In this document: in pieces, positions 23,104 through 30,919 of the stretch
Numbering within the stretch: position 1 is the stretch's first letter
Layout of the letters: every line of letters begins with the position of its first letter
Assembly (NCBI GenBank): GCA_010692635.1
Contig: JAAHGL010000029.1
Span: 1-62,596, forward strand
DNA: 62,596 nucleotides
Origin: Symploca sp. SIO2C1
Lineage (GTDB): Bacteria; Cyanobacteriota; Cyanobacteriia; Cyanobacteriales; Coleofasciculaceae
Direction of reading: 5' to 3'
Program-made: the position numbers and the translations under genes
The notes under the pieces: model-generated
Seen by the model: only the letters and a program-made list of their open reading frames with translations
What the model was told of the DNA's origin: nothing
The model's database searches: none

Positions 23104-25044
23104 ATGTTTATCAGGCAGCAAAAAGACGCCAGTGACGGTACATCTGGCAAAGCGGCTCAAAAACGCCGTCGTCGTAGCTTTCAGCAACTATGGAAAGAAA
23201 CGTTTGCCAAAGCCGAGGAAGCCAAGTCTCACCAGCATTTTGCTCATACGGATGATCAGGCGTTTAATACCCTGCTAAAGTTTCTGGGCGAGAATTATTT
23301 CAAAGTGATTGTGCGAGAAAACTTTCAGGGAGCTACCTGGAAAACCCGGTATAAGCACCCTACCCCACCGCGCAATCTGCAAGAACTGTACTACGATAAG
23401 AATCTGATTGTGGGGATGCGCTTCAATATCCTGACACAGGTTCTGATTTTAGATATTGATCGGGAGTCACTGTACCATCCGGCTAATGACGAGGCAGAAT
23501 ACCGCCGACTGTTGGGTGTTCTGGAGGATATGGGCTTAGTAGGCGTGGAAGTGGTACAAAGCAGCTTTAGCGAAGGTATTCACCTGTATATTCCACTGCC
23601 AAAACCTATACCAAGCTGGTTAGCAGCCCATGCGTTATATGTGGTGCTTTCATTTGCAGGTTTCCGCATAACCAAAGGGCATTTAGAGATATTCCCGAAC
23701 CGCAAAGGGTTTAGTACAGAAACAATCATAAATTACAACGGGATTCGCTTGCCTTTGCAACCAGGCACAGGCAGTCATGTTTTAGACTCGCTGACTTTGG
23801 CTCCGCTTCACAGTAATCTGAACCTATTTGTCAAGCATTTGAAACATCATGCGCGGCGGCAGGATATGGTGGCTTTTCGGCAAGTGATGCGAGGAGCGTA
23901 TGATGATTTTGGGGTGAGCAGCAGAGGGTTTGTCAAAGGCAGAAATGGCAGTGCAGCAGATTGGCACAATGATTTACTCGTCAGGCTCTCTCAAGGGTGG
24001 ACAGGAGATGCTCAAACCAATGATCTGGTATTTGATGCAGTAAAAGAAGCCTATGTGTTCCAGCACTTAGATGGAGAAGAACTGGTGCAGAGAACTGCCA
24101 CATATATGCGATCGCTTCCAGGATATAAGCAGTATTGCGGGCATCAACACAATCTGGAGCAACGGGTGAGAGACTGGCTAAAATCCACCAAGAACCTAGG
24201 TTACTATCCCTACACAGGGGAATACCGCATTCGGGAAGGTTCGCATTATGGTAACACAGTGGCTTTAGCTTCAGTAGCAGGGAAAGAGGATGGGAGGAAG
24301 CACAATCGAGCTAATGCAGCGAGGGTAAAGGAATCGCGGAGTAGGCTGGCGCAAGTAGAAAAAATGATCCGCAAAGGTATCCGAGAAAAAAGGCTAACAG
24401 AGATACCAGAGACAATCAGCGGTTTGATGGACTGGATAAGCGCAATAGGCAAAGAGAAATTGGGCAAAGGATTCAGTAAAGTCTTTTTGCAAAAGTGCAA
24501 AAAATCCATTGAGCAGTTACGACGTTTTGCCGTAAAAACGCTGGCAAAAATCGCAGCAGAAAATGCCAGATTAGCGAAAGAAAAAGCGGCTGTAAAAACG
24601 CCAAAATCCCCACTAGGTGAGCTAGTACTGGCATTTTTTGACAAAAAAGCCAAACCCAGGAAGGCTCAAATCAGTGTGGAGCGGGGATGTACTGGCATTC
24701 AGGACAATAATGAAGGTGTGGGGGCTTCACAAATTTTAGATGGGGAGGTTGCCCGATTATCTCGTCAAGAACTGGTTAAGCTGTACCGAGATAGTCGGAC
24801 AGTCTTGCGATACACAGGTCGGGTAGCGACTACTTTGGTTGAAGTACTTTTCTCAAAATCGACTTCATCAAAATTTCAGTGCAGATCTATTGAGCCAGGT
24901 GATTTGGTTTGGGTGACTGATGAGATTCATTCATTAAGGGATTACGAAGACGGTATTGTTTGTGTGAAAAAAGTTAATGAGCCATTAGGAGAGCGTTGGC
25001 TGAGCAGTATTTTTGTTCAATTTGATAAACTTGTTCCTGTATGA
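23104..25044 (+). CDS. Primase-like plasmid/phage replication protein
   Basis: 646 residues. The N-terminal half fits an archaeo-eukaryotic-type primase fold: VLILDIDRES with D117 and D119, QSSFSEGIHLYIPLPKPIPSW around S156/H160, and HLEIFPNRKG with E195 in the third metal position. Proteins with this block are common on cyanobacterial plasmids and mobile elements as replication proteins. Residues 400-560 are basic and helical, probably DNA-contacting. The C-terminal 100 residues (IEPGDLVWVTDEIHSLRDYEDGIV) resemble a small beta-barrel. No helicase Walker box is present. It stands alone downstream of the iteron-like region, so I infer primer synthesis or initiation at that origin. Confidence 0.65.
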   Translation: MFIRQQKDASDGTSGKAAQKRRRRSFQQLWKETFAKAEEAKSHQHFAHTDDQAFNTLLKFLGENYFKVIVRENFQGATWKTRYKHPTPPRNLQELYYDKNLIVGMRFNILTQVLILDIDRESLYHPANDEAEYRRLLGVLEDMGLVGVEVVQSSFSEGIHLYIPLPKPIPSWLAAHALYVVLSFAGFRITKGHLEIFPNRKGFSTETIINYNGIRLPLQPGTGSHVLDSLTLAPLHSNLNLFVKHLKHHARRQDMVAFRQVMRGAYDDFGVSSRGFVKGRNGSAADWHNDLLVRLSQGWTGDAQTNDLVFDAVKEAYVFQHLDGEELVQRTATYMRSLPGYKQYCGHQHNLEQRVRDWLKSTKNLGYYPYTGEYRIREGSHYGNTVALASVAGKEDGRKHNRANAARVKESRSRLAQVEKMIRKGIREKRLTEIPETISGLMDWISAIGKEKLGKGFSKVFLQKCKKSIEQLRRFAVKTLAKIAAENARLAKEKAAVKTPKSPLGELVLAFFDKKAKPRKAQISVERGCTGIQDNNEGVGASQILDGEVARLSRQELVKLYRDSRTVLRYTGRVATTLVEVLFSKSTSSKFQCRSIEPGDLVWVTDEIHSLRDYEDGIVCVKKVNEPLGERWLSSIFVQFDKLVPV

Positions 25045-25056
25045 GCAAGCTATACA

Positions 25057-25129
25057 GATTGATAAGCTTTATTTATCCCCAAAAAAATCCGGCGCAGCGC
25101 TTAGAAGGTATAACTAACGCTTATCAATC
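25057..25129. terminator. 11-bp inverted repeat after the replication gene
   Basis: GATTGATAAGC (25057-25067) and GCTTATCAATC (25119-25129) are exact complements spanning 51 bases between two convergent genes. Terminator or structural site; the T-tract is weak. Confidence 0.4.
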
Positions 25130-25219
25130 ACCAAGTACAGACTGCTACGCCTCTTTTGTCACATTTACCGCTGCTGTTGATTTCGTACAGAAACGGTAGT
25201 TCCAGGTGAAGTTCAATCG

Positions 25220-25825
25220 TCATAAGGTGGAGTGTAATCGCACCCGCTCGACTACTATTACTCCTTTGTCCCATGTCCAGCCTTCCAGGGGTGGTTCTAT
25301 GGGCTTGTAGGATACCCACCATTGTCCTTCGGGGGAAGAGTAGCAGCCTGAGACCACAGCCACAGCATCCTTGCCCCACGGAGCTGTGACAAGAATTTGA
25401 GTGCCTTCTGCTATGGGTTCATCCTGTTGAAGAGGAGGGGTGTCAGGTGGTGTTTCTGGCTTGAAAGCTGGCGGTTCAGTATTGTCTTGTTTAATTTTGG
25501 CCGATGGCTTCGGTGAGCTTTGTAATGGGTCACCTTTGCTTAAAGTTGGCGTCTCCTCTGCTGGAGTGGATGTTGGAGTTTGCTCTGGTGGTGGTGCTGC
25601 GTCTTCTTTGCCTAGAGTTGGTGTCTCTTCAATAGGGTCAGATGTCTTAGACTCTGGCTTAGATGCTCTTTGTAGTGCAACTACTGTTGTACTCTGTGCT
25701 GGTGGTGGTGTTGATTCCTTCTTCTTCTTTTTCTTCTTGGGCATTTTTTTTGTAGACCCTGATGTGCTGCTGGCTGCGTATCCTAAACTATAACCCTCAG
25801 CGTCAACTAAGGTGACTTTTATCAC
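25220..25825 (-). CDS. Pro/Thr/Lys-rich low-complexity protein with C-terminal SH3-like segment
   Basis: 201 residues. A short N-terminal strand (IKVTLVDAEGYSLGYA) is followed by a poly-lysine run and about 100 residues of proline-, glutamate- and threonine-rich linker with repeated EETPTL(G/S)K units. The last 60 residues (GTQILVTAPWGKDAVAVVSGCY, WWVSYKPIEPPLEG) look like a small beta-barrel. Not recognised. Convergent with the replication gene. A tethering or adaptor protein is possible. The low-complexity middle makes the exact reading frame less certain. Confidence 0.5.
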   Translation of the reverse strand: MIKVTLVDAEGYSLGYAASSTSGSTKKMPKKKKKKKESTPPPAQSTTVVALQRASKPESKTSDPIEETPTLGKEDAAPPPEQTPTSTPAEETPTLSKGDPLQSSPKPSAKIKQDNTEPPAFKPETPPDTPPLQQDEPIAEGTQILVTAPWGKDAVAVVSGCYSSPEGQWWVSYKPIEPPLEGWTWDKGVIVVERVRLHSTL

Positions 25826-25955
25826 CTACTACGTAAGGTTCTCCTCACACAATTAGAAACAATATCTCACATTGAATGAAAGCTCTAAATCAATTAAATA
25901 CCTCTTTTTTTTTGAGACTATAAATATATGAGCAACACGCCGGAGATAACAAGCG

Positions 25956-26240
25956 ATGAAACTTTCTTATTGTGGTCTACCTACTCAAGCAATACATTTC
26001 GACACAGTTGAAGCTGAAGTAACCGGCGGCTCCCTACCAGTGAACGAACTAATTAAAACAGCCCTTCAAAAAACAATTTCCATCTTCTTAGCTTTAGTCT
26101 TTACTGCGGCAGCGATAGTAGCTTTGCCAGTTTCCGTAGTAGTGGTGGCAGTAGCCTTTCCAGCTTGGGCACTATTCAAATCAACAAAAGTGTTTGCTGC
26201 ATACCAAATCGTACAGAAGCAAAGAGAAACTATAGCATAG
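25956..26240 (+). CDS. Small membrane protein with DUF4278-like N-terminus
   Basis: 94 residues. MKLSYCGLPTQAI at the start recalls the cyanobacterial DUF4278 signature (MKLxYRG). A single hydrophobic segment (about 44-75, IFLALVFTAAAIVALPVSVVV) predicts one membrane helix. An intrinsic terminator lies directly downstream, so it is a short stand-alone transcript. Function unknown. Confidence 0.5.
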   Translation: MKLSYCGLPTQAIHFDTVEAEVTGGSLPVNELIKTALQKTISIFLALVFTAAAIVALPVSVVVVAVAFPAWALFKSTKVFAAYQIVQKQRETIA

Positions 26241-26275
26241 CCTACAGCTAAATTTTTCAATCTTGCACACCCCTG

Positions 26276-26303
26276 CCTTCGTCAAAAAGACGAGGTTTTT
26301 TTT
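26276..26303 (+). terminator. Intrinsic terminator
   Basis: CCTTCGTC, an A5 loop and GACGAGG followed by eight T residues. It follows the small membrane-protein gene ending at 26240. Confidence 0.8.
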
Positions 26304-26339
26304 AATGAAACCAACTACTATAAGTTTTGGGAGAGTGGA

Positions 26340-26630
26340 ATGGGTTTCTTGCGCGATAAGCTAGTCACAAAAATTGGCACTCACACCATTGAAGTTCGTG
26401 GAGATAACCATTTACTACGAGGGCTAATCTACAAGTTGTTGATTGATGGTGAAGAAGTCGCCAGTGAGCAGAACTTCTGGAAGTTACCAACAAAACGAAG
26501 GCTAGAAGCCCAAATCGACATCAATGGAACACAAAAGAATATTGTTGTCTTGGTTAAGCAGCAGATACTCTCTGCTGACTTCTCCATGATGCTCGATAGT
26601 GAGCCAATACAACTCAAACGTGTGGAGTGA
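26340..26630 (+). CDS. Small beta-rich uncharacterised protein
   Basis: 96 residues, mostly short strands (KLVTKIGTHTIEVRG, YKLLIDGEEVAS, DINGTQKNIVVLVKQQ). The KLLIDGEEV pattern is typical of small beta-sandwich proteins in which a strand-turn DG unit repeats. No catalytic residues or family recognised. It follows a terminator and is convergent with the next gene. Confidence 0.45.
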   Translation: MGFLRDKLVTKIGTHTIEVRGDNHLLRGLIYKLLIDGEEVASEQNFWKLPTKRRLEAQIDINGTQKNIVVLVKQQILSADFSMMLDSEPIQLKRVE

Positions 26631-26664
26631 TTTACGCTCAACCTTCTCATTATCTGGCTATCTA

Positions 26665-27246
26665 TTAGGTAGAGATTTTAGGTTCGCTAACTAGCTCACC
26701 TTTTTTCTCACTCAGTTCTAGACGCTTAACTTGTGCTTGGTATTGTCTTCTATCCCAGACAGCTTTTTCTATCTCTTCTTGGGTACAGTCCAAACGTTGG
26801 CAAGTATCTGTTAACCAGCGCTGATAAATCTTTTCGATACTAGGATCAAAAACAAAGTGACACAAGATTGCTGTCATTAGTTGGGAGTTACTCCACCCCA
26901 GTTGGGTCTTGCGAGTTTGTACCATTTTGTACAACCCTGTGGGTAAGTAACAACCAAATTCCGTAGTAGCATCGCTGCTATTGCTGATTGTTAGGAACTT
27001 TTCCTCCACCGCTTCAGTTAAGGCATTGGCAAGCCATCTGTCAGCTCCAGCGATCGCAATATCAGACTTGTTATATCCGAAAGGTACAGACTTTAGGAAA
27101 GCTAGATCATAGAGAGCTGGTGGTACAAGTCCACCCCTCAACTCATTTCGCCCCTCAGCGATCAGCAATTCCCCCTTTATTTTGCCATCATCTTTGTGCT
27201 CAAGCACCCACTGGCGTAGCTCATCAAGTGTTTCTGGCTTAGCCAT
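26665..27246 (-). CDS. Uncharacterised protein
   Basis: About 193 residues from the ATG at 27246. The longer reading to 27354 crosses the divergent promoter and is rejected. The chain is helical: MAKPETLDELRQWVLEHKDDG at the start, TGLYKMVQTRKTQLGWSNSQLMTAIL in the middle (HTH-like spacing), and a charged C-terminus. It is divergent from the small HTH-like gene at 27387 with a shared promoter region, the arrangement of a phage switch pair. A regulator role is inference. Confidence 0.45.
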   Translation of the reverse strand: MAKPETLDELRQWVLEHKDDGKIKGELLIAEGRNELRGGLVPPALYDLAFLKSVPFGYNKSDIAIAGADRWLANALTEAVEEKFLTISNSSDATTEFGCYLPTGLYKMVQTRKTQLGWSNSQLMTAILCHFVFDPSIEKIYQRWLTDTCQRLDCTQEEIEKAVWDRRQYQAQVKRLELSEKKGELVSEPKIST

Positions 27247-27259
27247 TATTGCTCCAACT

Positions 27260-27275
27260 TTCGCATATATACGAA
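27260..27275. promoter_or_regulatory. Operator-like palindrome in divergent promoter
   Basis: TTCGCATATATACGAA is a 16-bp palindrome with one mismatched pair. A TATAAT box for the rightward gene lies at 27282-27287. It sits between divergent genes, a typical place for a repressor site. Confidence 0.5.
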
Positions 27276-27386
27276 GTATTGTATAATTAAACCAGTCAAT
27301 AGCGCAAAACGATCGCGCCCTTGTCACCAGCCGCGATCGCCCGTGTCGAAACACTGACCCCTATTAAGCTAGGAGCTATTTTTATC

Positions 27387-27602
27387 ATGAATCCAATTGA
27401 ACTTCTAGGCAAGTATCAATGGTCTTTCAAAACCTTGTCTAATGTATTTGGCGTTTCAGAACTAGAAGCAAGGCGCTGGGCTTTCCGAAAGGAGGCTAAA
27501 ACCAGAAGGAACCCATCAGCTACAGCTCAAATATTAGCGGTGGTAATCAGTAAGCATCCAGAAGTGATTAGCACTATAAAAGCTTTTTGTCAAGAATTTT
27601 GA
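27387..27602 (+). CDS. Small HTH-like protein
   Basis: 71 residues from the ATG at 27387. SFKTLSNVFGVSELEARRWAF has helix-turn-helix spacing (helix, GV turn, recognition helix with RRW), followed by a basic stretch and a C-terminal helix. Size and divergent placement fit a Cro-like or excisionase-like regulator. The upstream in-frame TTG at 27321 is unlikely, since it reads through the promoter region. Confidence 0.5.
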   Translation: MNPIELLGKYQWSFKTLSNVFGVSELEARRWAFRKEAKTRRNPSATAQILAVVISKHPEVISTIKAFCQEF

Positions 27603-27683
27603 GTCCAAAAGTTACAACCAATGTCTCTAGCCCATCTGTTCCTGACTTCTTACTATTGATTCAGTGAGACAAAGGAAAATGCG

Positions 27684-28112
27684 ATGGGAAGTCAGAAGGA
27701 AAGTGTAGTAATTAAATTACCTCAACCACCAAAGCAATACATTGATCTGGGTTTATTGAAGCAAGTTAGTAACAATAACTCCTTAAGAGAGGTTGCAATG
27801 GTGGTTGGGGTTACCACTAAAACCCTTTTGAAGTACAGGACTTTGGCCTACAAATATATCCCAGCCTACCAAGACTCTTGTGCTAAAAGGTTTCCTGAAT
27901 TTTTCCAAAGAAAACAGGTAGAAGCATTAAGGCTCAAAGAAGGACTGGCAACTAAGCCTATTTATCCAGATCCTCCACCATTTACCCAGACAGAGGTGGA
28001 CATCCTTAAAGAGATTGGACAATTGTACCGCTCAACAATTCAAGGAAGAAGGATAAGCGATCGACAGGTTATTCAGATTTTGGAAGCCAATCAACAACAG
28101 GCAGCAGGTTAA
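27684..28112 (+). CDS. Putative DNA-binding protein
   Basis: 142 residues. NNSLREVAMVVGVTTKTLLKYR (about 33-54) is a plausible HTH with resolvase/transposase-like spacing. The C-terminal part (DILKEIGQLYRSTIQGRRISDRQVIQIL) contains a second helical unit. Small phage or plasmid regulators often have this form. The ATG at 27684 is the first in frame. A GCAGGAG heptamer array follows the stop. No precise family recognised. Confidence 0.45.
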   Translation: MGSQKESVVIKLPQPPKQYIDLGLLKQVSNNNSLREVAMVVGVTTKTLLKYRTLAYKYIPAYQDSCAKRFPEFFQRKQVEALRLKEGLATKPIYPDPPPFTQTEVDILKEIGQLYRSTIQGRRISDRQVIQILEANQQQAAG

Positions 28113-28117
28113 GGCAG

Positions 28118-28199
28118 GAGGCAGGAGGCAGGAGGCAGGAGGGAAGAGGATTTGACAAAAGTTTCGACCCTCATTACTCATTACTCATTACTCATTACT
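28118..28199. repeat. Two heptamer arrays back to back
   Basis: GCAGGAG units at 28118-28143 and ATTACTC units at 28167-28199, separated by a GACAAAAGTTTCGACC stretch. The same composite (GCAGGAG array, then ACAAAAGTTTCGACC, then ATTACTC array) recurs at 33384-33513, so it moves or is copied as a unit. Confidence 0.85.
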
Positions 28200-28219
28200 C
28201 AAAAAAACATAGGCAAGAA

Positions 28220-28924
28220 ATGACAATGAAGGTATCAGAATTAGCGTCAAAAATGGGTTTAAAAGTCAAGGATGCCATTGAGGTTCTCAAGACATCGGGT
28301 GTTTCTGTCAAGAATGGCAGTTCAGAAATTCCTGACTCTCTAGGCAACTCATTGCTGGCTACCCATCAGCAAATTACAGACGCCGTAGGGTTACCGCCAC
28401 AACTGCCTAGTGCCAAGGAAGTGCAATCAGGCAAGGCAGAGTTACCTGAACCAGAAGAAGTCGGACATCTAGCGATCGCAGATGCTCAAACTATAGCTGA
28501 ATCTAATGATGCAAGTATGACCGTTATCTATACGATGATGGATCGTATTCAGCAACGTTACGACGAATTATTGGTTAAGCAAGGCATTCAAAAGGCACAG
28601 CGGGATGAAGCTTTAGTTAACCAAGGACGTGCCGTTTACCATTTGGCTGTGCAACAAGACCGCTTGACTAAATTAGAGCAAGCCAATCAAGAACTGGATG
28701 CTCAATCTGTTAATTCAGTCCTGGGTTCAATGGGTATTGATATTACCAGCCTAACTGAACGTGCTCAATCGGCTATTGACAATTATACTGCCAACGAACA
28801 ACAACGGATTGATAGTGCCAAGCACTTTATCCAAACCGGTAAACTTCTTACCGATGACGATGGTAACGAGGTAAAGCCAGATTTTTTTACTCTCACCATG
28901 CATCAACTCCAGATCCCGGCTTAA
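28220..28924 (+). CDS. Protein with IF-2 N-terminal-like domain
   Basis: 234 residues. MKVSELASKMGLKVKDAIEVLKTSGVSVKN is close in pattern to the IF2_N motif, a helical domain that in translation factor IF-2 contacts the ribosome and in other proteins binds nucleic acids. The rest is helical (QQRYDELLVKQGIQKAQRDEAL, QQDRLTKLEQANQEL) with a C-terminal domain IDSAKHFIQTGKLLTDDDGNEV. First of a run of rightward genes. Role unknown; the domain assignment is by eye. Confidence 0.5.
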   Translation: MTMKVSELASKMGLKVKDAIEVLKTSGVSVKNGSSEIPDSLGNSLLATHQQITDAVGLPPQLPSAKEVQSGKAELPEPEEVGHLAIADAQTIAESNDASMTVIYTMMDRIQQRYDELLVKQGIQKAQRDEALVNQGRAVYHLAVQQDRLTKLEQANQELDAQSVNSVLGSMGIDITSLTERAQSAIDNYTANEQQRIDSAKHFIQTGKLLTDDDGNEVKPDFFTLTMHQLQIPA

Positions 28925-28953
28925 TTATTGCCTTATTACAAGCGATTGAGACT

Positions 28954-29352
28954 ATGGCGCGTGACCAATTATTGGCCACGTCTACTATCAAGCAACCAAA
29001 AAGTGAAACAATGATTCAGCAAATTCTCAACAAGCTGGGATTCCCAGGCAAGAAGCAAGCCAAATTACTGGAACAGCAGTGGTTTTCCCAGAATAACCTA
29101 CCTGAACATCTTTATTGGGACTCTAAGTGGACAGAGTTAACCAGTCCAATAAATCGATTAGCTCATTTAAAGACTGCGATCGCTATGACGGGTATCGACC
29201 GGCAGGTAGCAGTCAATTTAGCAGAAGGCATCCTAACCCTGTTCCCTCGCTTCAATCTCAATGATCCTGCTTTTTCAGGGTTCAAAAAATTATTAGAGCA
29301 GAGGATGGAAACCTATGTGTGCTCACTAATCGCTCAATATGAAGGGGTGTAG
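28954..29352 (+). CDS. Uncharacterised protein with palindrome over its start
   Basis: 132 residues, helical (IQQILNKLGFPGKKQAKLLEQQW, SPINRLAHLKTAIAMTGID, DPAFSGFKKLLEQRMETYVCSL). No family recognised. The dispersed palindrome copy 2 (28962-28978) covers codons 4-8, so a protein bound there would block transcription or initiation. A TAATGAG heptamer array follows the stop. Confidence 0.45.
   Translation: MARDQLLATSTIKQPKSETMIQQILNKLGFPGKKQAKLLEQQWFSQNNLPEHLYWDSKWTELTSPINRLAHLKTAIAMTGIDRQVAVNLAEGILTLFPRFNLNDPAFSGFKKLLEQRMETYVCSLIAQYEGV
28962..28978. promoter_or_regulatory. Dispersed palindrome copy 2 (TGACCAATTATTGGCCA)
   Basis: Lies inside the first codons of the gene starting at 28954. 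One base deviates from the symmetrical form (GGCCA for GGTCA). Confidence 0.65.
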
Positions 29353-30051
29353 GGTGTGGGAGCTTTTTTGAGTAATGAGTAATGAGTAATGAGTAATGAG
29401 TGAAGAAACTTTTTCCCTAAGTCTATGAGTAACAGGAAGGGAAAGATAAAGGGGAAAACGATTCAATCACTCTCTAGGATTGTGTTCTGGACATTTTGCG
29501 GTTTTCCTCATCCTAAAAGCAGGAAGGAGAAGGAAAAAGGGAAATACGAGGGAAAAATACAACAAATACTACATGGAACTGGAACGACAAAGTGGAACTC
29601 GTAAAACTCATATATGAAAAGACTTTTGTCCACTGTAACTTATTAAATTCCCGAATCCTTAAGAAATAAGTTCCGTTCCAGTGAACGAAAAAACAGGGTT
29701 TTCAGAGAAGTGATGGAACTTAAATTGAGTTCCATACAGGTTAACTATGACTAATTGTCCACCTTTGTAGTATGTTTCTCCTCATCTTACCCTTAGTACT
29801 TCTGATTCTCCATAAGAAATCTGATGAGGTTAGGAGTCAGGAGGAGGCAGAAGGCAGAAGGCAGAAGGCAGGAGTTAGAAGAATTAAGAATGAGTAAGTG
29901 ATTCTGCATTCTAAATTCTAAATTCTAAATTCATTAAATTATCGGACTTCTCGTGAAAAGTCAGATAAGAAATAGCGGGTTTAGCCAGAGATCCAAGGGA
30001 CGGGATGGCTATCAAATGGGGATCTCAGCAACAAATATAAGGAGAAATTCT
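29353..30051. other. Non-coding stretch rich in repeats and GGAAC motifs
   Basis: Heptamer arrays at 29372-29402 (TAATGAG), 29843-29880 (GCAGAAG) and 29905-29933 (ATTCTAA). Between them GGAAC or its complement recurs several times, including the 21-bp inverted repeat TGGAACT-N7-AGTTCCA at 29714-29734. No credible gene was seen. The symmetrical element may be a regulator site. Confidence 0.5.
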
Positions 30052-30606
30052 ATGCCTCGTGACAAGAACGGACGGTTCATTAGTAAACAGCAAGCAGCTC
30101 AACAGGAACAAGGTCAACCCGTTAATGATTGTGGAAGCGGTAGTTTAGCAGTGGGTGACCAATCCCAACTAGGAGCTAGTGGAGCGATCGCACTCAAGGA
30201 TGTTCCTACCACTCTCCCAGATGTGTCCCCTGATGCCTTGATTGAGTCTCAGCAAAATCATACCCCATCAGAGGGAGCTGCTAGGCTGGCGAAACTTGAA
30301 ACAGCTAAGACCAGCTTGCAGATTTCCTTAGCGGAAAAACAGGTTACCGAGTTAGGTATCTTGAATGCCACCGCTGATGTAAGGATTGCTCGTCGGGTTA
30401 ACGAATTCCAGATTGAGCAACTCAAACGTGAGGATTCAGAGAATGAATTAACTTACCAGACTGAAGCAGTGCCCCTAAAACAAAAAATTCGTGGGCATCA
30501 AATCACTGATCTCAAAGCAAGGGCTAAGAAATGGGAACTCAAGGCTCAAAAAGCTGATGGGTATCTCCAAACAGTTGATGCTGAATACACCGTAGTTGGC
30601 AATTGA
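30052..30606 (+). CDS. Uncharacterised helical protein
   Basis: 184 residues from the ATG at 30052, chosen because AAGGAG precedes it at proper spacing; the frame is open back to 29953 without a good ribosome site. The N-terminus MPRDKNGRFISKQQAA is typical of many phage DNA-associated or scaffold proteins. The rest is charged and helical with many Gln/Lys/Glu residues (KLETAKTSLQISLAEKQVTEL, LTYQTEAVPLKQKI), probably a coiled coil. Function unknown. Confidence 0.5.
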   Translation: MPRDKNGRFISKQQAAQQEQGQPVNDCGSGSLAVGDQSQLGASGAIALKDVPTTLPDVSPDALIESQQNHTPSEGAARLAKLETAKTSLQISLAEKQVTELGILNATADVRIARRVNEFQIEQLKREDSENELTYQTEAVPLKQKIRGHQITDLKARAKKWELKAQKADGYLQTVDAEYTVVGN

Positions 30607-30612
30607 TAGTTA

Positions 30613-30629
30613 TGACCATTAATTGGTCA
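30613..30629. promoter_or_regulatory. Dispersed palindrome copy 3 (TGACCATTAATTGGTCA)
   Basis: Seven bases after the stop of the previous gene and upstream of the membrane/coiled-coil pair. A GGAGGG/CCCTCC hairpin follows at 30645-30663. Confidence 0.7.
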
Positions 30630-30751
30630 CGATAAGGACAAAAAATGGAGGGTGAAATTCCCTCCCAACAAAGCAAGGAGAGATGGGGAGATGGGGGAAA
30701 CAAAGAGTGAGCGATTACCGAATAGTATTGCCTCCCAGAGGAGCAGGATTC

Positions 30752-30919
30752 ATGAAATATCAATTATTTTGGGCTGTATTGTATGGCAACGTTCTTTTAG
30801 TTATGTATGCGATCGCAGGGACGGCAGTGGCATTGTGGAGTGTTAGTCAAGCCGGATCAGTAACCTTTGTTTGTTTGATTGTCATTGGAATTTTATTGGT
30901 TTTGGCGAGTAAAAAATGA
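30752..30919 (+). CDS. Small two-helix membrane protein
   Basis: 55 residues from the ATG at 30752, preceded by GGAGCAGGA. Two hydrophobic helices (LFWAVLYGNVLLVMYAIAGTAVALW and VTFVCLIVIGILLVLASKK) joined by a short turn. The last codon overlaps the next start by four bases (ATGA), so the two are co-translated. Size and topology fit a holin-like or membrane-anchor protein; pairing with a large coiled-coil membrane protein favours the latter. Confidence 0.55.
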   Translation: MKYQLFWAVLYGNVLLVMYAIAGTAVALWSVSQAGSVTFVCLIVIGILLVLASKK